A stretch of 27,655 nucleotides of DNA from Flemingiibacterium sp045579105 (lineage in GTDB: Bacteria; Bacillota; Clostridia; Oscillospirales; CAG-272): positions 1-27,655 of the forward strand of contig JAZNLM010000021.1 in NCBI GenBank assembly GCA_045579105.1. Reading direction: 5' to 3'. A model generated the notes under the pieces. It saw only the letters and a list, made by a program, of their open reading frames with translations. It was not told the DNA's origin and did no database searches. Below are positions 6,352 through 14,107 of the stretch, piece after piece (the stretch's first letter is position 1; each line of letters starts with the position of its first letter). The position numbers and the translations under genes are program-made.

Positions 6352-9300
6352 ATGCCACTCAGAAGTGATATTAAAAAAGTAATGGTCATAGGCTCAGGTC
6401 CCATCGTCATCGGTCAGGCAGCCGAGTTTGACTACGCAGGCACGCAGGCTTGCCGTGCACTAAAGGAAGACGGTCTTGAGGTAGTTCTCGTAAACTCCAA
6501 CCCTGCAACCATCATGACTGACAACGCAATGGCTGACGAGGTTTATATAGAGCCTCTCACTCTTCCCACAATTAAACGCATCATCGAAAAGGAGCGTCCC
6601 GACAGCCTTCTGTCAACTCTCGGCGGTCAGACCGGTCTTACCCTCTCGATGCAACTCGCGAAGGAAGGCTTCTTAGATAAAATGGGCGTAAAGCTTCTCG
6701 GTGCACGTCCCGAAACTATTGACAAGGCAGAAGACCGTCAGATGTTCAAGGACACTATGATGAAGATCGGTCAGCCTTGCATTCCCTCGCTCGTTGTAAA
6801 CGACCTTAATGCGGCGCTTGAATTCGCGCACGCAAATGGGTATCCTCTCATCATTCGCCCCGCATTCACTCTCGGCGGCACAGGCGGCGGTATCGCTTAT
6901 AACGAAGACGAGTTCATCGAAATCACGAACGGCGGTCTTAACGCTTCGCCTATCCATCAGGTACTCGTTGAAAAGTGCGTATCCGGTTGGAAGGAGATCG
7001 AGTTTGAGGTAATGCGCGACAGTGCAGGAAACGTTATCACCATCTGCTCGATGGAAAACGTTGACCCAGTCGGCGTTCACACAGGTGACTCCGTAGTTGT
7101 TGCACCTGCTGTAACCCTTTCAGACGATGAGTATCAAATGCTCCGCGGTGCGGCTCTCGATATCATTCAGGAGCTTCAGATAGAGGGCGGCTGCAACTGT
7201 CAGTTCGCGCTTCATCCGGAAAGCAAGGAGTACGCTGTTATAGAGGTTAACCCCCGTGTATCGCGTTCCTCTGCACTTGCATCCAAGGCAACCGGTTATC
7301 CGATTGCAAAGGTTGCTGCAAAGATAGCTATCGGTTATACTCTCCCCGAAATACTCAATGCTGTTACCGGTACTACCTACGCTTGCTTTGAGCCTACTAT
7401 CGACTACATCGTAGTTAAGTTCCCCAAATGGCCGTTTGATAAGTTTGTTTACGCAAAGCGTACTCTTGGCACGCAGATGAAGGCAACCGGTGAGGTCATG
7501 GCTATCGGTACGTCCTTCGAGCAGGCTATTATGAAGGCTGTTCGCGGCGTGGAAATTGGTATGAATTGCCTTTCACACAAAAAGTACCGCGAACTTTCCG
7601 ACGAAGACGTTGCGGCAAGACTTCACAACACCGACGACGAGCGTCTGTTCATCGTTTACGAGGCACTCCGCCGCGGCATCAGCGTTGACGAAATTCACGC
7701 GATCACCATGATCGACGAATGGTTCCTCAACAAGTTCCTTAACCTCATCGCTATGGAGCACCGTCTTGGCGCAGAGGCTCTCACAAAGGAGCTTTATCAC
7801 GAGGCGAAGGTGCTCGGTTTTCCCGACAAGCTTATCGAGGAATACACGGGCAAGGCACTTCCCGCAGGTATGCACGAAACCGCCGTTTATAAGGTGGTTG
7901 ACACCTGCGCGGCTGAATTCTCCGCAAACACTCCTTATTTCTATTCAACCTACGACGACGAAAACGAAGCTGCAGAGTTTATCGAGAAGAAGAAAGATCC
8001 GAGTAAGAAAACTGTCATCGTATTCGGTTCGGGTCCTATACGTATCGGTCAGGGAATTGAGTTTGACTACGCTTCTGTACACTGCGTATGGTCGCTCAAG
8101 GAAGCAGGCTACGACGTTGTTATTGTAAACAACAACCCTGAAACCGTTTCCACCGACTTTGACACCGCAGACAGACTTTACTTCGAGCCGCTCACTCCCG
8201 AGGATGTTATGAACATCATCGAAACTGAGAATCCCTACGGAGTTGTCGTAGCGTTCGGCGGTCAGACAGCTATCAAGCTCACCAAGTTTATGTCCGAGCA
8301 CGGCGTGAATATTCTCGGTACTTCCGCAGATTCTATTGACGCGGCAGAGGACAGAGAGCGTTTCGACGCACTTCTCGAAGCAAACCACGTTGCACGTCCC
8401 GAGGGCTTCACCGTTATGACTACTGAGGAAGCACTCACCGTTGCGGCAAAGATCGGTTATCCCGTACTCATGCGTCCGTCCTACGTTCTTGGCGGTCAGA
8501 ATATGATCATCGCCTTCACTGAAGACGATATCAAGGAGTATATGAAGATAATCCTCGCAAACAACATCGAAAATCCCGTTCTTATAGACAAGTACCTTAT
8601 GGGTATCGAGCTTGAGGTCGACGCTATCTGCGATGGTACCGATATACTCATTCCCGGTATTATGGAGCATGTTGAGCGTACCGGTATTCACTCCGGTGAC
8701 TCTATCGCGGTTTATCCGGCTTGGAACATCACCGACAGCCTTCGTGAGGAGATTATTGAGGTCACAAAGAACCTCTCCACTTCTCTCGAGATAATGGGCC
8801 TTGTAAACATTCAGTACCTTATCAACAAGACTGACAACAGACTTTACGTTATCGAGGTTAACCCGCGCTCGTCGCGTACCATCCCGTATATCAGTAAGGT
8901 TACCGGTGTTCCTATGGTTGATCTCGCAACACGCTGTATGCTCGGCGAGAAGCTCGCTGATATGGGATATGGCACGGGTCTTTACAAGACCTCTCCATAC
9001 GTTGCGGTTAAGGTTCCGGTATTCTCGTTTGAAAAGCTTATGAACGTTGATAACCATCTCGGTCCGGAGATGAAGTCCACCGGTGAGGTGCTCGGTCTTG
9101 CGGCAACACGCGAAGAAGCACTTTACAAGGGACTCGTCGGCGCAGGCTATAAGCTCAAAAAGCAGGGCGGTATCTTTATCACCGTCCGCGACTCTGACAA
9201 GGCGGAGATTGGCGAAACCGCGAAGCGTTTCTACGACCTTGGCTTCGAGCTTTACGCAACTCGCGGTACAGCGAAAATAATCGAAGACTACGGCATGAAG

Positions 9301-10422
9301 GTTAAGACCGTTGATAAGATTCATGAGGGCGAGAACAACACCCTTAAGCTTATTGAATCCGGTAGAATTGACTACGTTATCTCCACCTCTGCAAAAGGAC
9401 GTATACCGACGCGCGACAGCGTTAAAATCCGCCGAAAGACGGTTGAGCGCGCCATTCCGTGCCTTACCTCTATCGACACGGCAAATGCAGTTGCAGACTG
9501 CCTTAAGAGCCGTTATACGCAGAGAAACACTGAGCTTGTAAATATCAATAATATGCGCGATGCCAAGGAAGAGCTTGCATTTACAAAGATGGAAGCGTGC
9601 GGCAACGACTACATCTACTTCAGCTGTTTCGATCAGCGTATCGATAACCCCGAGGGACTGTCTATCCGTCTTGCTGACCGCCACTTCGGTATCGGCGGCG
9701 ACGGAGTTGTTCTGATGTATCCGTCAGACATCGCAGACGTTAAAATGCGTATGTTTAATCTCGACGGAACTGAGGGCAAGATGTGCGGCAACGCAGCACG
9801 CTGTGTCGTTAAGTATATGGTTGACAACAAGATGGTTCCCGACACAGGTAAGGTTGTAATCGAAACCCTCAGCGGTCTTCGCGAAACCGAATATGAAAAG
9901 GTAAGTGGCAAGGTAAGCGCAGTTACGGTAAATATGGGCAAGGCGGAACTCAACCCCGCGCTCATTCCCGTAAAGCTTTCGCTTCGTACCGCGATAGGCG
10001 TACCTACACAGGTTGCAGGTGACCGTTACCGTATTACATGCGTATCCATGGGTAACCCGCACTGCGTAGTATTCAACGATGAGTTTGAAGATGCACTTGA
10101 TAACCTGAATCTCGAAGTTCTCGGACCAAAGTTTGAAAACGATCCGCTCTTCCCCGAGCGTGTCAACACCGAGTTTGTAAAGGTGCTCAATGCCAACACA
10201 CTCAAGATGCGTGTTTGGGAGCGTGGCTCCGGCGAAACCTTCGCTTGCGGCAGCGGTGCTTGCGCGGCTGTTGTTGCGGCTGTTGAAAACGGCTACTGCA
10301 AGAAGAACGAGGATATCACTGTTAAGCTTCGCGGCGGCGATCTTAAGATTCGCTATACCGACGATGCAGTATACCTCTCCGGCGACGCAAACACCATTTA
10401 CGAAGGCAAAGTAATTCTCTAA
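6352..10422 (+). CDS. carB: Fusion of carbamoyl-phosphate synthase large subunit (CarB) and diaminopimelate epimerase (DapF)
   Basis: One 1356-codon frame encodes two complete enzymes. Residues 1-1063 are CarB: first ATP-grasp half (KVMVIGSGPIVIGQAAEFDY onward), oligomerisation region about 400-550, second ATP-grasp half from about 552 (VIVFGSGPIRIGQGIEFDYA), and the MGS-type allosteric domain about 940-1060. It makes carbamoyl phosphate from bicarbonate, ammonia and two ATP for pyrimidines and arginine. Residues about 1076-1356 are DapF, which converts LL- to meso-diaminopimelate for lysine and peptidoglycan: FTKMEACGNDY, then MCGNAARC with Cys1145 and FACGSGAC with Cys1299, the two catalytic cysteines, plus GNPH, RVNTEF and ERGSGET. 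The junction is only about a dozen residues. No stop and no good internal ribosome site precedes Met1068 or Met1080, so one polypeptide is expected. The ATG follows AAGGAAGGAG. Confidence 0.95.
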   Translation: MPLRSDIKKVMVIGSGPIVIGQAAEFDYAGTQACRALKEDGLEVVLVNSNPATIMTDNAMADEVYIEPLTLPTIKRIIEKERPDSLLSTLGGQTGLTLSMQLAKEGFLDKMGVKLLGARPETIDKAEDRQMFKDTMMKIGQPCIPSLVVNDLNAALEFAHANGYPLIIRPAFTLGGTGGGIAYNEDEFIEITNGGLNASPIHQVLVEKCVSGWKEIEFEVMRDSAGNVITICSMENVDPVGVHTGDSVVVAPAVTLSDDEYQMLRGAALDIIQELQIEGGCNCQFALHPESKEYAVIEVNPRVSRSSALASKATGYPIAKVAAKIAIGYTLPEILNAVTGTTYACFEPTIDYIVVKFPKWPFDKFVYAKRTLGTQMKATGEVMAIGTSFEQAIMKAVRGVEIGMNCLSHKKYRELSDEDVAARLHNTDDERLFIVYEALRRGISVDEIHAITMIDEWFLNKFLNLIAMEHRLGAEALTKELYHEAKVLGFPDKLIEEYTGKALPAGMHETAVYKVVDTCAAEFSANTPYFYSTYDDENEAAEFIEKKKDPSKKTVIVFGSGPIRIGQGIEFDYASVHCVWSLKEAGYDVVIVNNNPETVSTDFDTADRLYFEPLTPEDVMNIIETENPYGVVVAFGGQTAIKLTKFMSEHGVNILGTSADSIDAAEDRERFDALLEANHVARPEGFTVMTTEEALTVAAKIGYPVLMRPSYVLGGQNMIIAFTEDDIKEYMKIILANNIENPVLIDKYLMGIELEVDAICDGTDILIPGIMEHVERTGIHSGDSIAVYPAWNITDSLREEIIEVTKNLSTSLEIMGLVNIQYLINKTDNRLYVIEVNPRSSRTIPYISKVTGVPMVDLATRCMLGEKLADMGYGTGLYKTSPYVAVKVPVFSFEKLMNVDNHLGPEMKSTGEVLGLAATREEALYKGLVGAGYKLKKQGGIFITVRDSDKAEIGETAKRFYDLGFELYATRGTAKIIEDYGMKVKTVDKIHEGENNTLKLIESGRIDYVISTSAKGRIPTRDSVKIRRKTVERAIPCLTSIDTANAVADCLKSRYTQRNTELVNINNMRDAKEELAFTKMEACGNDYIYFSCFDQRIDNPEGLSIRLADRHFGIGGDGVVLMYPSDIADVKMRMFNLDGTEGKMCGNAARCVVKYMVDNKMVPDTGKVVIETLSGLRETEYEKVSGKVSAVTVNMGKAELNPALIPVKLSLRTAIGVPTQVAGDRYRITCVSMGNPHCVVFNDEFEDALDNLNLEVLGPKFENDPLFPERVNTEFVKVLNANTLKMRVWERGSGETFACGSGACAAVVAAVENGYCKKNEDITVKLRGGDLKIRYTDDAVYLSGDANTIYEGKVIL

Positions 10423-10430
10423 TTTAACTG

Positions 10431-10462
10431 AAATCGGCTCGCATAAAGCGAGCCGATTTTTT
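10431..10462 (+). terminator. Terminator of the carA-carB/dapF operon
   Basis: Stem AATCGGCTCGC with GCGAGCCGATT around the 5-nt loop ATAAA, followed by a T run. It lies 9 nt after the stop codon and immediately before the TetR promoter. Confidence 0.93.
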
Positions 10463-10464
10463 GC

Positions 10465-10493
10465 TTGACATCTTTTGTAAATTGTGATATAAT
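10465..10493 (+). promoter_or_regulatory. Promoter of the tetR-like regulator
   Basis: -35 TTGACA (10465-10470), 17-bp spacer, -10 TATAAT (10488-10493): a full consensus sigma-A promoter. The start point should fall at about 10500, exactly at the palindromic operator. Confidence 0.88.
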
Positions 10494-10500
10494 AGCTTCA

Positions 10501-10513
10501 GCACACAGTGTGC
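10501..10513. promoter_or_regulatory. Operator 1, palindrome GCACACAGTGTGC
   Basis: Six-base arms GCACAC and GTGTGC flank a central A, 7 bp downstream of the -10 box of the TetR-family gene. The same 13 bases occur at 11149-11161 before the degV gene. The position over the transcription start suggests autorepression by the TetR-like protein. Confidence 0.7.
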
Positions 10514-10532
10514 CAAGATTGGAGATGGTATA

Positions 10533-11108
10533 GTGGAAAAAGAGAGGGAGCCGCTTATAAACGACAGTACGTCAGAGCGTATTATAAACATAGTTGAGGA
10601 TATAGTGATCACGTCCGGCGCGGAAGGCATCACAGTTCGCCGCGTCTTAGAGGAGCTTAACGCCACCAACCGTGTATTCTACAACCGCTTCACATGCATC
10701 GACGAGGTGCTCGACATCGTATATAACCGCACCGCCGCAAAGATGCGCGAGAGTATTCTGGGATTTGATCAGGACGGCGATTTTTTCACACAGATAACCG
10801 ATATAGTCGAGAACACACTGCTCGTGTCCTACGGCACCAAAAGGAACTTCAGCAATTATGTATTCAAAAATGACTCCACCAACAGTGAGAATTACGAATG
10901 GTGGACTCGCGAGATCAAAAAACTGCTTGAGTTTGGCATATCGAACGGCTATTTCAAAAAAATGAACACCGACTGTATGAGCTACGCTATATGGTGTTTT
11001 ATCCGCGGGTACAATGCTGATGCCATAAGCAGAAACCTTCCTCGTGAAGAAACCGCCGAAAACTTCAGATACTGCTTTGGAGTATTACTCGACGGAATGA
11101 AAGCATAA
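10533..11108 (+). CDS. TetR/AcrR-family transcriptional regulator
   Basis: The 191-residue size is typical of TetR regulators, which are dimeric repressors with an N-terminal helix-turn-helix and a C-terminal ligand pocket. Residues about 15-60 (VEDIVITSGAEGITVRRVLE, then NATNRVFYNRF and a following helix) match the TetR DNA-binding domain, including the xxFYxRF recognition-helix end. The C-terminal part is not similar to anything I can name. The GTG start at 10533 lies 8 nt after GGAG; the nearby ATG at 10525 runs straight into a stop. A matching palindrome lies at its own promoter and before the next gene, degV, which makes autoregulation and control of degV the simplest model. The ligand is unknown; a fatty acid or acyl compound would fit the neighbour. 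Confidence 0.88.
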   Translation: MEKEREPLINDSTSERIINIVEDIVITSGAEGITVRRVLEELNATNRVFYNRFTCIDEVLDIVYNRTAAKMRESILGFDQDGDFFTQITDIVENTLLVSYGTKRNFSNYVFKNDSTNSENYEWWTREIKKLLEFGISNGYFKKMNTDCMSYAIWCFIRGYNADAISRNLPREETAENFRYCFGVLLDGMKA

Positions 11109-11143
11109 AATATTGTTATCCCCCGAGGTTTAGTCTTGGCACA

Positions 11144-11166
11144 TTTCAGCACACAGTGTGCTGAAA
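11144..11166. promoter_or_regulatory. Operator 2, 23-bp perfect palindrome before degV
   Basis: Eleven-base arms TTTCAGCACAC and GTGTGCTGAAA flank a central A. The inner 13 bases equal operator 1. It lies 27 bp before the degV ATG. No terminator lies between tetR and degV, so degV may also be read from the tetR promoter. A -35/-10 pair of its own is weak. Confidence 0.72.
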
Positions 11167-11193
11167 ATAAAATTTGAAAGGAACTCCTACATA

Positions 11194-12021
11194 ATGAACC
11201 CTATAAAGATAGTCGCAGATTCTTCGTCCAATCTCACCGCGCTTGACGGTGCAGACTTCGCATATGCATCGCTCAAAATAATCACAGATGATAAAGAGTA
11301 CACCGATAATGCAGAACTTAATGTTAACGATATGGTAAACACGCTCTACCGCTACAGCGGCAAATCGTCAACTTCCTGCCCTAACGTCAATGATTGGCTT
11401 GCCGCGTTCGGCGACGCCGAAAACGTAGTCTGCCTCACAATGACAAGCGCACTTTCCGGAACTCACAACTCCGCCTGCCAAGCCAAGGCAGCATACGAAG
11501 CCGCACATCCGAACAGACATGTTTTGGTTGTGGATTCGCTGTCAACCGGTCCCGAAATGGCATTGATAGCAGAAAAATGCCGTGAGCTGATATCACTCGA
11601 CAAAAGCCTCGAAGAGATAGAAAAAGAGCTCCCTACTTATAAAACCGAATTGCTTTTCGTTCTCGAATCAATGAAAAACCTCGCCAATAACGGACGTATA
11701 AGCAAGATAGCCGCGGCAGCCGCAGGTGTGCTCGGTGTACGTGCGATAGGCAGAGCAAGCGAGAAAGGCACGCTTGAGATGCTCTCAAAACACAGAGGTG
11801 CCGCAAAAACGGTACAAGCACTCGTCGAACATACAAAATCGCTCGGATATAAGGGTGGCAAGCTTCGAATTTCGCACTGTCAGAACGAAGCGTTCGCCAA
11901 GAGCTTTGCAGATGAAATCCGCGCCGCCTTGCCAGGCGCACAAATTTTCACCGAAGAATGTCGTGCGCTGTGCAGCTTCTACGCCGAAAAGGGCGGTATG
12001 CTCATCGGTTTTGAGGCTTAA
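11194..12021 (+). CDS. DegV family fatty-acid-binding protein (FakB-like)
   Basis: 275 residues, normal for DegV. Members bind one fatty acid and, as FakB, present it to the kinase FakA for phosphorylation and entry into phospholipid synthesis. Seen are VADSSSNL near the N-terminus, the SALSGTHNSA loop, VVDSLSTG, and LANNGRISK followed by the short conserved helix and a lysine/arginine-rich segment. The ATG at 11194 follows AAAGGA; a longer reading from GTG at 11158 would start inside the operator palindrome and is rejected. The gene pairs with the upstream TetR-family regulator, an arrangement common in Firmicutes. No fakA is in the window. A bidirectional terminator follows 9 bp after the stop. 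Confidence 0.92.
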   Translation: MNPIKIVADSSSNLTALDGADFAYASLKIITDDKEYTDNAELNVNDMVNTLYRYSGKSSTSCPNVNDWLAAFGDAENVVCLTMTSALSGTHNSACQAKAAYEAAHPNRHVLVVDSLSTGPEMALIAEKCRELISLDKSLEEIEKELPTYKTELLFVLESMKNLANNGRISKIAAAAAGVLGVRAIGRASEKGTLEMLSKHRGAAKTVQALVEHTKSLGYKGGKLRISHCQNEAFAKSFADEIRAALPGAQIFTEECRALCSFYAEKGGMLIGFEA

Positions 12022-12030
12022 CTTGAAATA

Positions 12031-12064
12031 AAAAATCCTTACCGCATATACGGTAAGGATTTTT
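12031..12064. terminator. Bidirectional terminator between degV and the ABC operon
   Basis: A 14-bp stem AAAAATCCTTACCG with CGGTAAGGATTTTT and a 6-nt loop. The arms begin in A5 and end in T5, so each strand ends in a T run. It serves degV on the plus strand and the last permease gene on the minus strand. Confidence 0.93.
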
Positions 12065-12071
12065 CTTTTCT

Positions 12072-13097
12072 TTAACCAACAATACCGGAACGTTCGATAC
12101 CACCAATCAGATATCTCTGCAGGAATACATACATTACAAGCAGAGGTGCAAGGATAAGCAGTGCGCACGTATTGTTGATAGCAGATTCGTAGAGGTTCTG
12201 GGCAGCGTAGTTCGTGTCCAGAGTACTCGGAATTGCTATGATATTTGGCATCAGTATCGTGGTGGTCTTTGTGAAGAATACGTTCGTGTAGAAGTTATCC
12301 GTCCACTGCCACGAGAACGCGAACAGGAATATGGTGATCATCATCGGCACGGAAAGTGGGAGTATGATCTGAAGGAACGTTCTGAAAACGCCCGAGCCAT
12401 CAATGTACGCAGACTCTTCAAGCTCATCCGGTACGCCGCTGAAGAACTGTCGCATCATGAATATGTAAAGACCGTTCTTAAAGGCAAGACCGCCAAGCGA
12501 GAGCAGTGCCAAAGGCCAATAGGAATTAGTAAGGTCAAGCGCTTGGCCCGTCAAAAGCTCAAGTATGCCGAAGACGTCGAAGAAGCGGAACTTCATGAAC
12601 ATCGAAAGCTGGAGAGTCTTGTGAGGGACGACCATCGTAAATATTACGAGGAAGAATATCAGCTTGTTACCCTTGAACTTAAACTTCGCAAGACCGTAAC
12701 CGATTACACAGCACACAAACGTTTGAATAAGAGCGCAGAGCGCCGAAAGTGTGAAGGTGTTGAATACAGCTTGGAAATAATGGTTTTCGCTGATGATTGC
12801 CTTATAGGTGTCAAGCGTGGGGTATTTCGGGATCAGCTTAACCGTTACGTCAACGAAATCCTCGCGGCTCATAAACGAACCGGAGATCTTCGCAAAGAAC
12901 GGGAAAAGAATGACGTAGGAAATACCGACAAGAAGAACGTAGGTGAAGACCTTAACAACAACATTCTTGAAGAAGTTACCGTTAATGAACTTCGCTTTAA
13001 GACGTTGTTTAAGAGGAGTTCTCTCAAACTCAACTCTGATTTTGTTCTTGCTCTCCTTCATAACGCGGGGAGCATTTTGTGTTTGTTGAGAATTCAT
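12072..13097 (-). CDS. Carbohydrate ABC transporter permease, MalG-like (second pair)
   Basis: 341 residues with six membrane segments after a basic N-terminal stretch of about 50 residues. It is an inner-membrane channel subunit of a carbohydrate-uptake ABC transporter of the MalG/YtcP type. The cytoplasmic EAA loop that docks onto the ATPase reads EESAYIDGSGVFRTFLQIIL followed by PLSVP. Other marks are the FFAKISGSFMSREDF segment after the first helix and the C-terminal RYLIGGIERSGIVG. ATG at 13097 with GGAGG upstream. It is the last gene of the operon and lies 13 nt after its MalF-like partner. The partner solute-binding protein is not adjacent; the only one in the operon is at the far upstream end. 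Confidence 0.92.
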   Translation of the reverse strand: MNSQQTQNAPRVMKESKNKIRVEFERTPLKQRLKAKFINGNFFKNVVVKVFTYVLLVGISYVILFPFFAKISGSFMSREDFVDVTVKLIPKYPTLDTYKAIISENHYFQAVFNTFTLSALCALIQTFVCCVIGYGLAKFKFKGNKLIFFLVIFTMVVPHKTLQLSMFMKFRFFDVFGILELLTGQALDLTNSYWPLALLSLGGLAFKNGLYIFMMRQFFSGVPDELEESAYIDGSGVFRTFLQIILPLSVPMMITIFLFAFSWQWTDNFYTNVFFTKTTTILMPNIIAIPSTLDTNYAAQNLYESAINNTCALLILAPLLVMYVFLQRYLIGGIERSGIVG

Positions 13098-13110
13098 TAA
13101 TTATGCCTCC

Positions 13111-14088
13111 TTAGTCGCGTTTCTGGTAGAAGACGTATGCGCTGAGCAATGCGGCAACAAGTCCGATTATAGCTATAACGATGAGGAAGTAGAGCCAAGA
13201 CATTGCAGTACTCAGAACGTTACCGTTTGTAACTGTATTGTAAACCTTGGATATATACGTCATAACCTGATTAGACTGTGAAGTAAATGAGTCTATGATC
13301 GTATATATGGAGTTTACAAGGATCATCGGACTTATCATCGGGAAGGTAATTTTCCAGAAGGTTTCCCATGCGCTTGCGCCGTCAATAGAGCAAGATTCAT
13401 ATATTGCGGGGGATATGGACTGAAGGCCTGCTAAATATATAAGCATCTGTACACCGGAGCGATTTATTATGTTGTAAATATTGTTAACCATATTTACAAC
13501 GTACTCAACAAGCTCTGTACCGACCTTCATATTCGAGAAAAGAACTTCGATATCAACAAGCGAGATAATCTCACTGGTTGTATTTGCTCCCGAACCGTCA
13601 TTGATACCCTCTTCGGTGTTTCCCATGTATTCAAGCATAGTGTTTGACTGATCGATTTGGTCAACAAGGCCCGTTGCAATAATAACCGGGATAAAGAATA
13701 TCGCACGGAATGCTGCACGTCCCACCAGCTTCTGATTGAGAAGAACCGCCACGAACAGCGAGAATATTACGATTGCGGGAATATCAAAGATAAGTTGCTG
13801 GATACCTGCAGTAAGTATTTTAACAAACTCAGGGTCCTCAAAAAGTGCTCTCTGATAGTTTGCAAAGCCTACGAACTCGAGCATAAAACCTGACGAGCCT
13901 GGCTTTACGGTGTGGAAGCTGTACCTAATTGAATCAAATATAATCGGAAGGTAGATAAGAAGAAATCCGATCACAAACGGGAGTACAAACACCCAACCTG
14001 CACGTGCTTTACGCGCATCAAGAGAGGCTATGTGCTTACGCTTCTTTTTAGCGTTTGCATTTGTTAGCTTTTTTGCTTCGCTATTCAA
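13111..14088 (-). CDS. Sugar ABC transporter permease, MalF-like (second pair)
   Basis: 325 residues, six membrane segments. The EAA loop is YESCSIDGASAWETFWKITF followed by PMISP, typical of MalF-type sugar permeases. A long extracytoplasmic loop of about 60 residues (about 145-205) carries acidic, Asn/Gly-rich sequence between the third and fourth segments. The first in-frame start is TTG at 14088, well placed after AAGGAGAGGTG, and no nearby ATG fits, so a TTG start is chosen. It begins 19 nt after the DUF5696 gene and forms a heterodimer channel with the MalG-like gene downstream. Substrate unknown. Confidence 0.9.
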   Translation of the reverse strand: MNSEAKKLTNANAKKKRKHIASLDARKARAGWVFVLPFVIGFLLIYLPIIFDSIRYSFHTVKPGSSGFMLEFVGFANYQRALFEDPEFVKILTAGIQQLIFDIPAIVIFSLFVAVLLNQKLVGRAAFRAIFFIPVIIATGLVDQIDQSNTMLEYMGNTEEGINDGSGANTTSEIISLVDIEVLFSNMKVGTELVEYVVNMVNNIYNIINRSGVQMLIYLAGLQSISPAIYESCSIDGASAWETFWKITFPMISPMILVNSIYTIIDSFTSQSNQVMTYISKVYNTVTNGNVLSTAMSWLYFLIVIAIIGLVAALLSAYVFYQKRD

Positions 14089-14107
14089 TTTTTACACCTC
14101 TCCTTCC

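Noticed and set aside
9553..9590. Internal start (Met1068 or Met1080) that would make DapF a separate protein
   Set aside because: No Shine-Dalgarno sequence at a proper distance and no stop codon upstream; the frame is continuous from CarB.
7945..9684. 579-codon open frame on the minus strand opposite carB
   Set aside because: It is antisense to a highly conserved CarB region, matches no family, and has no promoter or ribosome site; it mirrors the codon bias of carB.
11137..11151. Possible sigma-54 promoter (TTGGCAC) before degV
   Set aside because: The spacing to the next GC is one base short and the -12 TTGC is missing; no sigma-54 activator is near.
11158..11193. Upstream GTG start for degV adding 12 residues
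   Set aside because: The GTG lies inside the operator palindrome and lacks a ribosome site, while the ATG at 11194 is preceded by AAAGGA and gives the normal DegV N-terminus.
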